A DNA stretch of 64,000 nucleotides from Cognatundibacterium jejuense. Its GTDB lineage: Bacteria > Pseudomonadota > Gammaproteobacteria > Burkholderiales > Burkholderiaceae_D. Below, piece by piece: positions 37,478 through 46,885 of the stretch. The notes below the pieces were generated by a model. That model saw only the letters and a list, made by a program, of their open reading frames with translations. It was not told the DNA's origin and made no database searches. The stretch spans positions 310,001 to 374,000 of the forward strand of contig NZ_JACOFV010000002.1 of the NCBI RefSeq assembly GCF_014284255.1, written 5' to 3'. The number at the start of each line of letters is the position of its first letter. Position 1 is the stretch's first letter. The position numbers and the translations under genes are program-made.

Positions 37478-38305
37478 TTACACTAAACGTTCCCAGATCG
37501 CAGTGGTTGCAGCAGCTTGGTTGAGAGAGTAAAAATGCAATCCTGGCGCACCACCTTGTAACAATCGTTCACACATACTGGTCACAACATCGAGTCCGAA
37601 CGCTTTGATCGACGCATTATCATCGCCATAACTATTGAGTTTGAGTCTTATCCAGCGAGGTATCTCAGCGCCACACATTTCCGAAAAACGTTGTAGCTGG
37701 CTGCTGTTGGTAATTGGCATAATTCCAGCAACGATCGGTGCAGTTACGCCCAATTTTTGCGCTTCTTCAACAAAACGGAAATATGCATCCGCGTTATAAA
37801 AATACTGGGTGATTGCGGCATCGGCACCCGCATTTATTTTGCGAACAAAATTGCTGAGATCATCTTGTGGCGAACGCGCCTGAGGGTGCATTTCTGGATA
37901 CGCAGCCACCTCAATATGAAACCAGTTACCCGTTTCAGCACGAATAAATTCAACCAATTCAGCCGCATAGCGAAATTCACCGCCCATCCCATATCCACTC
38001 GGCAAATCGCCACGCAAAGCCACTAAGCGACGAATATCATGCGCTTGGTACTCGCGCAAAATGGTACGGATAGATTCACGTGTTCCACCAACGCAAGACA
38101 AATGTGGCGCAGCATCAAAACCTTCACGACGGATTTCGACGACGGTATCTAAAGTGCCCTGCTGTGTTGTACCGCCAGCGCCAAAAGTTACTGAAAAATA
38201 TTTAGGATTCAGCGTCGCTAATTTGGCACGGGTAACACGCAACTTCTCTGTTCCCTCAACCGTTTTCGGGGGGAAAAATTCTATACTGAAATTATGCGGT
38301 TTCAT
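37478..38305 (-). CDS. metF: 5,10-methylenetetrahydrofolate reductase
   Basis: FAD enzyme that makes 5-methyl-THF, the methyl donor for methionine synthesis. The 275-residue protein begins MKPHNFSIEFFPPKT, the invariant N-terminus, and has SVTFGAGGTT, LRGDLPSGYG, ITQYFYNADAYFRF and PIVAGIMPI, all family motifs. The ATG at 38305 overlaps the last base of the upstream holin-like gene's stop codon (TAATG). The frame extends further but the upstream part lies inside that gene. Third gene of the ahcY operon. Confidence 0.96.
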   Translation of the reverse strand: MKPHNFSIEFFPPKTVEGTEKLRVTRAKLATLNPKYFSVTFGAGGTTQQGTLDTVVEIRREGFDAAPHLSCVGGTRESIRTILREYQAHDIRRLVALRGDLPSGYGMGGEFRYAAELVEFIRAETGNWFHIEVAAYPEMHPQARSPQDDLSNFVRKINAGADAAITQYFYNADAYFRFVEEAQKLGVTAPIVAGIMPITNSSQLQRFSEMCGAEIPRWIRLKLNSYGDDNASIKAFGLDVVTSMCERLLQGGAPGLHFYSLNQAAATTAIWERLV

Positions 38306-38646
38306 TATTTTTGCAAAATAAGTGTCGAAAGTGTCCAAGAAATCACGCTATACAACAACGCACCGCCAACCGCAGCCCAAAACCCAGCAACATGGAAACC
38401 ATCCACCATACTGGCAACCGCCCAGAACAACAGACCATTAATCACAAAGATAAATAAACCCATCGTAATTAAGGTGGCAGGTAAGGTCAGCAACACCAGC
38501 ACTGGACGCAATACCGCATTGACCAAACCCAAAACCACCGCGACTAACAAAGCAGTTCCAAAACTATCAATCGATACCGAATGCATCAAATAAGGGATCG
38601 CCAATAAGGCGAGAGCATTGATTAACCAGGTTGCTAGCAAACGCAT
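38305..38646 (-). CDS. Phage_holin_4_2-family small membrane protein
   Basis: A 113-residue protein made almost only of four hydrophobic helices, with LVNAVLRPVLVLLTLPATLITMGLFIFVINGL, the signature of the so-called phage holin family (PF04020-type). No phage genes are near; in betaproteobacteria this gene is regularly found between ahcY and metF, and its function is unknown. ATG 38646 has GGAG at five to six nt; a GTG two codons earlier is possible. It overlaps metF by one base. Confidence 0.88.
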   Translation of the reverse strand: MRLLATWLINALALLAIPYLMHSVSIDSFGTALLVAVVLGLVNAVLRPVLVLLTLPATLITMGLFIFVINGLLFWAVASMVDGFHVAGFWAAVGGALLYSVISWTLSTLILQK

Positions 38647-38716
38647 GAACACTCCAGACGTAAATGAGAAATAAAAAACTCCTCGTCACGCTTGGTGAAA
38701 CGAGGAGTTATGTTAC

Positions 38717-40126
38717 TTAGTAACGGTAGTGCTCAGGCTTGTATGGGCCTTCTTTGGTAACGCCGATATACGCTGCCTGCTCGTCTGTCAAAACACTCAA
38801 TTGTGCGTTGAGTGTTTTTAACTGCAGACGCGCGACTTTTTCATCCAGATGCTTCGGCAAAGTGTATACGCCAACTGAATATTTATCGTTGTTCAAGAAT
38901 AACTCAATTTGCGCAATGGTTTGATTAGCAAATGAAGAACTCATCACGTACGACGGATGACCAGTACCACATCCCAAATTCACCAGACGACCTTCGGCAA
39001 GCAAAATAATGCGTTTACCATCTGGGAAAACGACGTGATCAACTTGTGGCTTAATGTTTTCCCATGTGTATTTTTTCAGGGATGCAACGTCGATTTCATT
39101 GTCGAAGTGACCGATATTGCAAACGATCGCCTGGTTCTTCATCTTCACCATATGCGCGTGGCTGATGACGTGATAGTTACCCGTTGTCGTCACAAAAATA
39201 TCGCCAAATTCAGCAGCGTATTCCATCGTCACAACGCGGTAACCTTCCATCGCCGCTTGCAATGCGCAGATAGGATCGATCTCTGTGACCCATACTTGTG
39301 CTGACAGAGCTCGCATCGCTTGCGCGCAACCTTTACCAACATCACCATAGCCAGCAATCACAGCCACTTTACCCGCGATCATCACGTCGGTTGCGCGCTT
39401 GATACCATCCACCAGAGACTCACGGCAGCCGTACAGGTTATCGAACTTCGATTTTGTGACTGAATCATTGACGTTAATCGCCGGGAAAGCGAGTTTGCCT
39501 TCTTTGTGCATTTGATACAAACGATGCACGCCAGTGGTAGTTTCTTCTGTTACGCCCTTGATTGCCGCAAGACGTTTGGAATACCAATCCGGCTCATTTT
39601 TCAAATGAGATTTGATCGCATTAAACAAGCAGATCTCTTCTTCTGACCCTGGATTATCGAGTACAGAAATATCTTTTTCAGCGCGAGTGCCGAGATGCAG
39701 CAACAATGTCGCATCGCCGCCGTCATCGAGAATCATGTTGGAGTAACCGCCGTCAGTCCATTCAAAAATACGGTGTGTGAATTCCCAGTATTCATCCAGG
39801 TTTTCACCTTTGAACGCGAACACTGGTGTGCCGCCTGCTGCGATTGCTGCAGCGGCGTGATCTTGTGTAGAGTAAATATTGCAGGAAGCCCAACGAACCT
39901 GTGCACCTAATGCATTGAGTGTTTCGATCAGTACGGCGGTCTGGATCGTCATGTGCAAAGAACCAGTGATACGCGCACCTTTTAACGGTTGGCTGGCAGC
40001 AAATTCTTCACGAATTGCCATTAAACCTGGCATTTCGGTTTCAGCAATTTGAATTTCTTTACGGCCCCAGCCGGCGAGACTAATGTCGGCAACGAGGTAA
40101 TCTTGATGGGATGTTTGGGTAGTCAT
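38717..40126 (-). CDS. ahcY: S-adenosylhomocysteine hydrolase
   Basis: Splits S-adenosylhomocysteine into adenosine and homocysteine, removing the inhibitor of methyltransferases. At 469 residues it is the long bacterial form. [44 protein letters not shown], the NAD-binding [13 protein letters not shown] and the C-terminal YKPEHYRY are all invariant family segments. The frame reaches 40189, but the ATG at 40126 ([10 protein letters not shown]) is the proper start. First gene of ahcY-holin-like-metF, behind an SAH riboswitch. Confidence 0.97.
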   Translation of the reverse strand: MTTQTSHQDYLVADISLAGWGRKEIQIAETEMPGLMAIREEFAASQPLKGARITGSLHMTIQTAVLIETLNALGAQVRWASCNIYSTQDHAAAAIAAGGTPVFAFKGENLDEYWEFTHRIFEWTDGGYSNMILDDGGDATLLLHLGTRAEKDISVLDNPGSEEEICLFNAIKSHLKNEPDWYSKRLAAIKGVTEETTTGVHRLYQMHKEGKLAFPAINVNDSVTKSKFDNLYGCRESLVDGIKRATDVMIAGKVAVIAGYGDVGKGCAQAMRALSAQVWVTEIDPICALQAAMEGYRVVTMEYAAEFGDIFVTTTGNYHVISHAHMVKMKNQAIVCNIGHFDNEIDVASLKKYTWENIKPQVDHVVFPDGKRIILLAEGRLVNLGCGTGHPSYVMSSSFANQTIAQIELFLNNDKYSVGVYTLPKHLDEKVARLQLKTLNAQLSVLTDEQAAYIGVTKEGPYKPEHYRY

Positions 40127-40144
40127 GATGGTGGCGTTCTCACG

Positions 40145-40166
40145 CCCTCCTTTCAATTGAAAAAAG
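40145..40166 (-). promoter_or_regulatory. Stem covering the ahcY Shine-Dalgarno
   Basis: Minus strand: CTTTTTTC pairs with GAAAGGAG (40166-40159 with 40154-40147, two G-U pairs) around an AATT loop, so the ribosome site GGAGG would be partly hidden. It begins 5 nt after the riboswitch pseudoknot strand and looks like the expression platform. Confidence 0.55.
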
Positions 40167-40170
40167 TAAC

Positions 40171-40310
40171 GTGAGCGCAGTTGTGGCAAGCGAAACCCGA
40201 AATATTCTCATTCTTCACATCAAAATTGATAAAAAGAAACCAAAACACACGGAAAACGCCTTTGACTCCAAGCCTGGCGAGAAAGTGATTCTCGTCGCAA
40301 CGCTCCTTGG
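40171..40310 (-). promoter_or_regulatory. S-adenosylhomocysteine (SAH) riboswitch
   Basis: Minus strand: the conserved core CCAAGGAGCGTTGCGACGAG ... GCCAGGCTTGG is present. P1 is CCAAG/CTTGG (40310-40306, 40272-40268), P2 CGAGA/TCTCG (40294-40290, 40282-40278), and the pseudoknot pairs GAGCG (40305-40301) with CGCTC (40177-40173) in AACTGCGCTCAC. This is the consensus of the SAH riboswitch class, known upstream of ahcY in Burkholderiales. SAH binding is expected to raise expression. The linker before the pseudoknot strand is about 90 nt, longer than I recall for typical members. Confidence 0.88.
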
Positions 40311-40319
40311 AAGATTTGA

Positions 40320-40325
40320 AGTATA
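40320..40325 (-). promoter_or_regulatory. ahcY promoter -10 element
   Basis: TATACT on the minus strand lies about 10 nt before the first base of the riboswitch P1. No strong -35 is seen at the usual distance. Confidence 0.5.
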
Positions 40326-40504
40326 GCGCAGCTTCTGCATTTTTGCATACGCCAGATGCTGCGCAATTAGCGATGTTTCAATCGGAGTCAACAATGACGT
40401 TCAATCAGCGCAAAAAACATCTGAACGATCAATTGCATTTTGTCATTACAATTATAAAAAAGCGATGTTCGTGATTGACTTTCCTACCAGAAATAACCTC
40501 TCGG

Positions 40505-40543
40505 ACAAAAAAATACCTGATTCACGGTCAGGTATTTTTATGT
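40505..40543. terminator. apt terminator (bidirectional shape)
   Basis: Perfect 12-bp stem AAAAATACCTGA/TCAGGTATTTTT (40509-40520, 40528-40539) directly downstream of apt; A/T tracts on both sides. Confidence 0.85.
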
Positions 40544-40566
40544 GTCCAGGAAAATCTTAAGGCAAA

Positions 40567-41109
40567 TCAATGCCCTTCGAAATTACATACAGTGAACAAA
40601 GGCAAACCACTGTCCTTAATGATTTTAGAACCGCCTAATTCTGGCAAGTCGACAATCACTGCGCCTTCAACCACCGTTGCGCCCAAACGCTCTAGCAATT
40701 TCTTACCTGCCATCATGGTGCCACCAGTTGCAATCAGATCATCGATCAACACCACGCGATCCCCTGCTTTGCAAGCATCGGCATGCAGTTCCACCGTTGC
40801 ACTACCGTATTCAAGTTCGTATTGTTCGGAAACAGTGTGGAAAGGTAATTTGCCTTTTTTGCGAATAGGCACAAAACCCAAATTCAATTCATAAGCCAAT
40901 ACCGAACCGATAATGAATCCACGCGCGTCCAGACCCGCGACGACATCTATTTTTTCATCCATATAGCGATGTACAAACATATCGATCAAGACGCGAAATA
41001 CCTTAGGATTCTGCAACAAGGGAGTGATATCACGGAACATCACACCTTCTTGCGGCCAGTTTGGCACGGTGCGGATATGTTGTTTAATGTATTCGGATGG
41101 ATTTAACAT
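40567..41109 (-). CDS. apt: Adenine phosphoribosyltransferase
   Basis: Salvages adenine to AMP with PRPP. The 180-residue protein has the PRPP loop [14 protein letters not shown], the [11 protein letters not shown] and [13 protein letters not shown] segments, and [23 protein letters not shown] N-terminal features (here [13 protein letters not shown]). Length is that of bacterial Apt. Adenine salvage fits the neighbouring SAH hydrolase, which releases adenosine, but the two genes are separate units. The upstream antiporter gene ends 33 nt before, in the same direction, so co-transcription is likely. Confidence 0.96.
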   Translation of the reverse strand: MLNPSEYIKQHIRTVPNWPQEGVMFRDITPLLQNPKVFRVLIDMFVHRYMDEKIDVVAGLDARGFIIGSVLAYELNLGFVPIRKKGKLPFHTVSEQYELEYGSATVELHADACKAGDRVVLIDDLIATGGTMMAGKKLLERLGATVVEGAVIVDLPELGGSKIIKDSGLPLFTVCNFEGH

Positions 41110-41142
41110 CGCCAGATGTCCTTCAATTTTAAAAATAACCCG

Positions 41143-43134
41143 CTATTTTAACAGCCGCGCCTCTGCTCTAGCGACTGCTTCTGATGTACCGCGCAAAACT
41201 AATACATCACCGACCTGCAAGATAAGGGAATTTGTTAACTCAACCCGATTCTTGCCACGCCGGATTGCCTGTACATCTACGTCCAGTTCGGACAAGCGTA
41301 ATTCGGGCAATAGTTTTCCGATAAACTGAGATTTATTGCTCAAAACGACAGTATGCAAACGAATTTGCATATGTTCAGGACTATCGGTCGCATCACTAAT
41401 ACCGTGGAAGAAACCGCGTAAGGACTCATAACGTGCATCGCGTGCCGCTTGTACCCGATGCACCACACGTCGCAATGGAACCCCGAGCAAAACCAGAGCA
41501 TGAGAAGCCAGCATCAGACTGCCTTCCATGAGCTCAGGCACCACTTCTGTCGCCCCGGCCGCCTTCAGTTTGTCCAGATCGCTATCATCATGGCTACGAA
41601 CAATCACTGGCAAACTTGGGTTCATCTCAGTAACGAAATGCAAAATTTTCAATGCCGACGCAGTACTTGTGTAGGTGACGACTAACGCTGCGGCACGATT
41701 AATCCCGGCGGCCATCAGGCTTTCACGTCGCGCAGCATCGCCATACGACACATTATCACCAGCAATTTGCGCTTCCTGCACGCGATCTGGATCCAGATCT
41801 AGTGCGTGGTAGTCAATTTTTTCTTCAGTCAGCAGACGCGCCAGACTTTGGCCGCTACGTCCAAAACCCGCAATGATCACGTGCTTTTTGGCGGTCATTG
41901 TCCGTGCTGCGATCTGCGTCAGTGCAAGAGATTGCATCATCCACTCATTGGCAGAGAACTTCATCACTATTGCATCCGATTTTGCCAAAATAAATGGCGA
42001 TGCAAGCATAGACAAGACCATCGCTGCCAAAATAATTTGCATTAAGTTAGGATCAATCAAATGCAAATCACCAGTCTGACTCAGTAAAACAAAGCCAAAT
42101 TCACCAGCTTGCGCCAATGCAAGACCAGTGCGTAAAGACACGCTGGTCGAGTTACCAAAGACTTTTGCTAAACCAGTGATTAGTACTAATTTAAGCAATA
42201 TGGGAACGATAAACAACAATAACACCATCCAGATATTACTTAACACCACTCCTAAATTCAGCATCATACCTATTGTGATGAAGAATAACCCCAGTAACAC
42301 GTCACGAAACGGTTTGATATCTTCTTCCACCTGATGCCGGTATTCCGTCTCTGAAATCAACATACCTGCAACAAAAGCACCGAGCGCCATGGATAAACCT
42401 GCTTTCTCTGTGAGCCACGCGGCGCCCAAGGTGACAAACAACAGATTGAGCATGAATAATTCTTGCGAACGCCGTTTGACTACAATTTTGAACCAGGTAC
42501 GCATGATCTTTTGTCCAATGAACAATAAGATCAGCAAAGCCAATATCGCCTTAGCTCCTGCCCAGCCCAAGGTTTGCAAAATATCGCCGGAATGAGACGC
42601 CAGTGCTGGTACAAGAATCAATAGAGGTACTACCGCCAGATCCTGAAATAACAAAACGCTGATAATCTGACGTCCATGCAAGCTTTCTAATTCCAGGCGT
42701 TCTGTGAGCATTTTCGAGACAATTGCCGTGGAAGACATCGCCAGCGCGCCACCTAAAGCAAATGAAGCCTCCCAGCCTATCCGGAAAAACTGAGGTAACC
42801 ATGTAGACGCCGCCCATGCAGCCAACATACTGACAACGACTGTCACAAATACCTGCGCCAAACCAAGTCCGAACACAGCTCTTCGCATTGCCATGAGCTT
42901 TGCCAGAGAAAATTCCAGTCCGATAGAGAACATCAGAAAAACTACGCCAAATTCAGCCAACTCATGGGTAACTACACCATCTTCTGCGACTTTAAGACCG
43001 AATGGGCCAATCAAAATACCAACGGTCAAATAACCTAAAATCGGTGGCAATTGCAACATGCGAAAAGCCACCACACCGAGCACGGCGGCGGCTAACAAAG
43101 CTAAAGTGATATCAAGCGCGTTCATAACTGACAT
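41143..43134 (-). CDS. CPA2 monovalent cation:proton antiporter (Kef/YbaL-like)
   Basis: A 663-residue inner-membrane transporter. About 12 hydrophobic segments form the CPA2 exchanger domain (residues 5-385; GVVFLMFSIGLEFSL, ALAMSSTAIVSKML, LALAQAGEFGFVLL). An RCK_N (TrkA-N) nucleotide-binding domain follows (KKHVIIAGFGRSGQSLARLL), and last a TrkA-C domain (about 575-663; RRGKNRVELTNSLILQVGDVLVL). Domain order matches glutathione- or nucleotide-gated K+/H+ antiporters of the KefB/KefC/YbaL group. The start at ATG 43134 or the ATG three codons on cannot be separated. Confidence 0.88.
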   Translation of the reverse strand: MSVMNALDITLALLAAAVLGVVAFRMLQLPPILGYLTVGILIGPFGLKVAEDGVVTHELAEFGVVFLMFSIGLEFSLAKLMAMRRAVFGLGLAQVFVTVVVSMLAAWAASTWLPQFFRIGWEASFALGGALAMSSTAIVSKMLTERLELESLHGRQIISVLLFQDLAVVPLLILVPALASHSGDILQTLGWAGAKAILALLILLFIGQKIMRTWFKIVVKRRSQELFMLNLLFVTLGAAWLTEKAGLSMALGAFVAGMLISETEYRHQVEEDIKPFRDVLLGLFFITIGMMLNLGVVLSNIWMVLLLFIVPILLKLVLITGLAKVFGNSTSVSLRTGLALAQAGEFGFVLLSQTGDLHLIDPNLMQIILAAMVLSMLASPFILAKSDAIVMKFSANEWMMQSLALTQIAARTMTAKKHVIIAGFGRSGQSLARLLTEEKIDYHALDLDPDRVQEAQIAGDNVSYGDAARRESLMAAGINRAAALVVTYTSTASALKILHFVTEMNPSLPVIVRSHDDSDLDKLKAAGATEVVPELMEGSLMLASHALVLLGVPLRRVVHRVQAARDARYESLRGFFHGISDATDSPEHMQIRLHTVVLSNKSQFIGKLLPELRLSELDVDVQAIRRGKNRVELTNSLILQVGDVLVLRGTSEAVARAEARLLK

Positions 43135-43280
43135 TATTGCCGATTTACGTGAATCAACTGTCGTTTTCCTATGCTAAATTTACACTTAATTTGAACCACA
43201 TTCGTACTTAGAACGTAATTTCAATCTCAGATTTTTCCCCTGTGTAATAACTTCGTTACATCTGGCAAAGTTTTTGCTTT

Positions 43281-44351
43281 ATGGATTTCGTTTATACTAT
43301 CGGGATGAACGATTTCAATGCATCCCAACCAAAAGACACTCAGACCATGTCTGACGTAGTCATCGATGATGCGGCACGACGTGCTGTTGAATTGGCATCA
43401 GAGACTTTGCAAATTGAAGCAGATGCTTTAATTGCTTTGCAGGCGCGACTCCAGAACGAAGATGCTGCCGGTTTTGCGCATGCGGTGCGTATGCTACTTT
43501 CTTGTAAAGGTCGCGTAGTTGTCTCTGGCATCGGCAAATCTGGTCACATTGCACGCAAAATCGCGGCGACGTTTGCTTCGACTGGCACCCCTTCATTTTT
43601 TGTGCACCCTGCCGAGGCTGCACACGGTGACCTGGGGATGATTACTTCGCAAGACATTTTTATTGCTATTTCATACTCAGGCGAAGCGGCAGAGTTGATG
43701 TCAATTTTGCCCATCATCAAACGCTTAGGCGTGAAACTGATTTCGTTAACTGGCAATCCTGCTTCGAGTTTAGCCAAGATCGCTGACGTGCATTTAAGCT
43801 TGCAGGTAGACAAAGAAGCTTGCCCATTAAACCTCGCCCCTACTGCCAGCACCACAGTCACCTTAGCGTTGGGTGATGCGCTCGCCGTTGCAGTGTTGGA
43901 TGCGCGTGGATTTCGTGAAGAAGATTTTGCCCGTTCGCATCCAGGAGGAGCTTTGGGCAGGCGCTTGCTGACCTATGTCAAAGACGTCATGCGTACGGGC
44001 GACGCCATTCCAAGCGTCAGTCCCGATACAAAACTCACATCAGCATTGCTAGAAATCACCAAAAAAGGTATGGCGATGACCGCTGTGGTTGATACTGCAC
44101 GCAATATCGTTGGTGTATTCACCGATGGTGATTTACGCCGCATGATGGAAGGCGTATGTGATTTCACGCAAATTAGTATTGGCGATGTCATGCACACCAA
44201 TCCGCGCAGCATCCGTGCTGATCAGTTAGCGGTAGAAGCAGTCGAAGTCATGGAAACTCATCGCATCAATCAATTGTTGGTCACTGACGAACAAGGAAAA
44301 TTAGTCGGTGCATTACATATTCATGATCTGACCAGAGCGAAGGTGATTTAA
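43281..44351 (+). CDS. kdsD: D-arabinose 5-phosphate isomerase
   Basis: Turns ribulose 5-phosphate into arabinose 5-phosphate, the first step of KDO synthesis. The SIS domain (GIGKSGHIARKIAATFASTGTPSFFVHPAEAAHGDLG) is followed by two CBS domains (KDVMRTGDAIP and GDVMHTNPRSI). Up to 356 residues; homologues begin closer to VIDDAARRAVELA, so ATGs at 43305 or 43347 may be the real start, especially as TATACT at 43293-43298 looks like a promoter -10. First gene of a compact LPS operon; it overlaps kdsC by one base. Confidence 0.94.
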   Translation: MDFVYTIGMNDFNASQPKDTQTMSDVVIDDAARRAVELASETLQIEADALIALQARLQNEDAAGFAHAVRMLLSCKGRVVVSGIGKSGHIARKIAATFASTGTPSFFVHPAEAAHGDLGMITSQDIFIAISYSGEAAELMSILPIIKRLGVKLISLTGNPASSLAKIADVHLSLQVDKEACPLNLAPTASTTVTLALGDALAVAVLDARGFREEDFARSHPGGALGRRLLTYVKDVMRTGDAIPSVSPDTKLTSALLEITKKGMAMTAVVDTARNIVGVFTDGDLRRMMEGVCDFTQISIGDVMHTNPRSIRADQLAVEAVEVMETHRINQLLVTDEQGKLVGALHIHDLTRAKVI

Positions 44352-44875
44352 TGAAGGATGCAATACAAAAAGCAGCGCGCATTAAACTGATGATCTTTGA
44401 TGTCGACGGTATTCTGACTGACGGCAGCCTGCATTTTGGCCCTGATGGCGAAGCCTTAAAAACGTTCAACGTTCTCGACGGCCAAGGTATCCGCTTATTG
44501 CAAAATGCTGGCATTGCGACGGCGATAATCAGTGCACGCAGTTCAGCAATTGTTTCTAAACGAGCATCAGATCTTGGGATCACACATGTACGTCAAGGTA
44601 TTCATGACAAAAAATCGACGTTTATGGACTTGCTCGCAGAGCTCAATCTTGCTGGCAACGAATGTGGATTTATTGGTGATGACGTTATTGACCTACCCGT
44701 ATTAAGCAGAGTGGGTTTTGCCGCCAGCGTTCCCAACGGACACGCTGAAGTACGCTCTCGGGTCGACTACGTTACGAGCGCAACGGGTGGCAAAGGTGCG
44801 GTGCGAGAGGTATGTGATTTTATTTTAAAAGCACAAAATAAATATGAACTGGCTTTAGCCGAATATTTGGCATGA
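44351..44875 (+). CDS. kdsC: 3-deoxy-D-manno-octulosonate 8-phosphate phosphatase
   Basis: HAD-family phosphatase that makes free KDO. The 174-residue protein carries the nucleophile motif DVDGILTDG, ISARSSAIV as motif II, KKSTFMDLL, and GDDVIDLPVL as motif IV. KdsC lacks a cap domain and is tetrameric in the family. Overlaps kdsD (TAATG) and lptC (ATGA), which implies translational coupling. Confidence 0.96.
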   Translation: MKDAIQKAARIKLMIFDVDGILTDGSLHFGPDGEALKTFNVLDGQGIRLLQNAGIATAIISARSSAIVSKRASDLGITHVRQGIHDKKSTFMDLLAELNLAGNECGFIGDDVIDLPVLSRVGFAASVPNGHAEVRSRVDYVTSATGGKGAVREVCDFILKAQNKYELALAEYLA

Positions 44876-45495
44876 AACCACAGATTACTATAGACCGGGC
44901 ACGTATCTGGATAGCCGTTGTTGCGCTAGGTCTTATTGCGCTTGGAAGCTTCTGGGTCGAAAACGCATTTCGTCAACGCGGAGAAGACGATGCACGAAAA
45001 TCGTCGATAAGACTTGAACCTGATTATTACGTTGAGCATTTCAACTTCATCCGCTTGTCAAATAGTAGCAAAGCAAATTATCACTTGACCGGCGATCGCT
45101 TAATTCATCTGCCACGCACGGATCAGTACGAAATTACTCATCCGCATATTAATAGTTTTGACAGTACCCGCATGCCAGTGACCATCATTGCTGAGCGCGC
45201 TGTCGTCGATCAAAAATCTGAAGCCGTCAATCCTAAACGTGAACACGATATTGTGCACTTGTATGACACTGTCAGCGTAGAACGTCCGGAGGGACTTAAT
45301 TCAAATTTTATGCGACTGGAAACTAATTACCTGATGTTGATACCAGATAATGATCTGGTGACATCGGATCACCCAGTCACCCTATTTACCAATGGGATGG
45401 AAGCTCACGCGATAGGCATGATCGCCAATAACTCGACTCAGCAATTGGAGTTATTAAGCAAAGTACATGCACGTTTAAAAAAACGCGGTAGCTGA
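44872..45495 (+). CDS. lptC: LPS export protein LptC
   Basis: Single-pass inner-membrane protein of the Lpt bridge that passes LPS from LptBFG to LptA. A 207-residue protein with an N-terminal membrane helix (IAVVALGLIALGSFWV) and a periplasmic beta-jellyroll containing EPDYYVEHFNFIRLS and YHLTGDRLIHLP. It overlaps kdsC by 4 nt and is followed by lptA after 37 nt. Confidence 0.94.
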   Translation: MKPQITIDRARIWIAVVALGLIALGSFWVENAFRQRGEDDARKSSIRLEPDYYVEHFNFIRLSNSSKANYHLTGDRLIHLPRTDQYEITHPHINSFDSTRMPVTIIAERAVVDQKSEAVNPKREHDIVHLYDTVSVERPEGLNSNFMRLETNYLMLIPDNDLVTSDHPVTLFTNGMEAHAIGMIANNSTQQLELLSKVHARLKKRGS

Positions 45496-45532
45496 AACCT
45501 CGACGTATCAGACAAAATTTAGAAAGAAAAAA

Positions 45533-46108
45533 ATGCGCCTGCCTCTCTTTTGCTCTCATCAAATAATGAGTTCAATCTTACTGCTCGGCATGACGACAAC
45601 GTTTTTATTGCCTGCTTATGCGGAAAAAGCCGACAGCCAAAAAGAAATGGTCATCGAAGCCGAACACCTGGTGAGTGATGGTAAAACCAACATTACCACT
45701 GCAACTGGTGACGTTGTTATTACCAAGGGCACGTTAATTGTGAAATCCGAACGCGCAGTCGCAACTAAAACCCCTGAAGATTTCCAACACGTTAATCTGT
45801 ATAGTAAATCGGGTGGAAAAGTCAGATTCCGTCAGAAACGTGATGGTGGCCCGGATCTTTGGGTTGAAGGTGAGGCAGATCGTGCGGAATACGACGAAAA
45901 AACAGAGTTCGTCAAATTCATCTCTAAAGCAAAAGTGCGTTACCTAGACGGCAAGAAGGTTACAGATGAACAAGAAGGCGAATTTCTTTCTTACGACAGC
46001 AAAAACGATGTCTTCGTTGGCACCAACACAAGTAATGGCACGGTGGTTTCTGGCGGTGGCAGAATCAAACTGACGATACAACCAAAAACTGATAAACAGA
46101 CAAATTAA
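45533..46108 (+). CDS. lptA: LPS export periplasmic protein LptA
   Basis: Periplasmic jellyroll protein that forms the filament carrying LPS to the outer membrane. The 191-residue protein has a signal peptide ([15 protein letters not shown]) and the OstA-type domain: [41 protein letters not shown] and [13 protein letters not shown]. The gene lies between lptC and lptB, one base before lptB. Confidence 0.95.
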   Translation: MRLPLFCSHQIMSSILLLGMTTTFLLPAYAEKADSQKEMVIEAEHLVSDGKTNITTATGDVVITKGTLIVKSERAVATKTPEDFQHVNLYSKSGGKVRFRQKRDGGPDLWVEGEADRAEYDEKTEFVKFISKAKVRYLDGKKVTDEQEGEFLSYDSKNDVFVGTNTSNGTVVSGGGRIKLTIQPKTDKQTN

Positions 46109-46109
46109 G

Positions 46110-46874
46110 ATGCCAGCCAACACTTCAGAAAAAAATAGCATTCTGGTCGTTAAAGGTTTGCAAAAGCGCTATGGCGCACGACAAGTTGTCAGAGATGTTT
46201 CTTTATCGGTAAAAAGTGGTGAGGTGGTTGGTTTGCTCGGCCCCAATGGTGCTGGTAAAACCACTTCGTTTTACATGATCGTTGGCTTGGTGCCATCAGA
46301 TGGCGGAGAAATCAGTATCGATGGCGTGGCTATTTCAGGTTTACCTATACATCAACGCGCGGTCTTAGGTTTATCCTATTTACCGCAAGAAGCATCGGTA
46401 TTCAGAAAACTGACGGTAGAAGAAAACATTCGTGCTGTTTTGGAATTGCAGAAAGATAAGAATAAAAAATATCTTTCAAAGCAGAAAATTGATCGGCGTC
46501 TGGATGCTTTGCTAGTGGATTTACAAATTGAAAAAATTCGCGAAAGCCAGGCGCTGTCATTATCTGGTGGTGAACGACGACGCGTCGAAATCGCCCGCGC
46601 ATTGGCAACTAATCCTCGCTTCGTATTACTGGACGAACCATTCGCTGGTGTTGATCCCATTGCCGTGATTGAGATACAACGTATCGTAAGATTCCTGAAA
46701 GAGCGTGGTATAGGCGTATTGATTACCGATCACAACGTGCGTGAGACGCTGGGCATTTGTGATCATGCTTATATCATCAACCAGGGCGCGGTGTTGGCCA
46801 GCGGTAAGCCTGATGACATCATTGAGAACGAATCAGTGCGTCGGGTTTATCTAGGAGAGCATTTCCGCATGTGA
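46110..46874 (+). CDS. lptB: LPS export ATPase LptB
   Basis: Cytoplasmic ATPase of the LptBFG extractor. Walker [11 protein letters not shown]-loop [17 protein letters not shown], signature LSGGERRR, Walker [14 protein letters not shown] and H-loop [10 protein letters not shown] are all intact in 254 residues. The C-terminal VYLGEHFRM is the LptB tail. It abuts rpoN, as in most proteobacteria. lptF and lptG are not in the window. Confidence 0.97.
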   Translation: MPANTSEKNSILVVKGLQKRYGARQVVRDVSLSVKSGEVVGLLGPNGAGKTTSFYMIVGLVPSDGGEISIDGVAISGLPIHQRAVLGLSYLPQEASVFRKLTVEENIRAVLELQKDKNKKYLSKQKIDRRLDALLVDLQIEKIRESQALSLSGGERRRVEIARALATNPRFVLLDEPFAGVDPIAVIEIQRIVRFLKERGIGVLITDHNVRETLGICDHAYIINQGAVLASGKPDDIIENESVRRVYLGEHFRM

Positions 46875-46885
46875 CGGAAAGCATC

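Noticed and set aside
38305..38646. Prophage remnant because of the holin-like protein
   Set aside because: The family is chromosomal and commonly sits between ahcY and metF; no phage genes are nearby.
46871..46885. GTG start for rpoN overlapping the lptB stop
   Set aside because: The ATG at 46886 gives the conserved MKQSLQLRTSQ N-terminus; the five extra residues are not typical.
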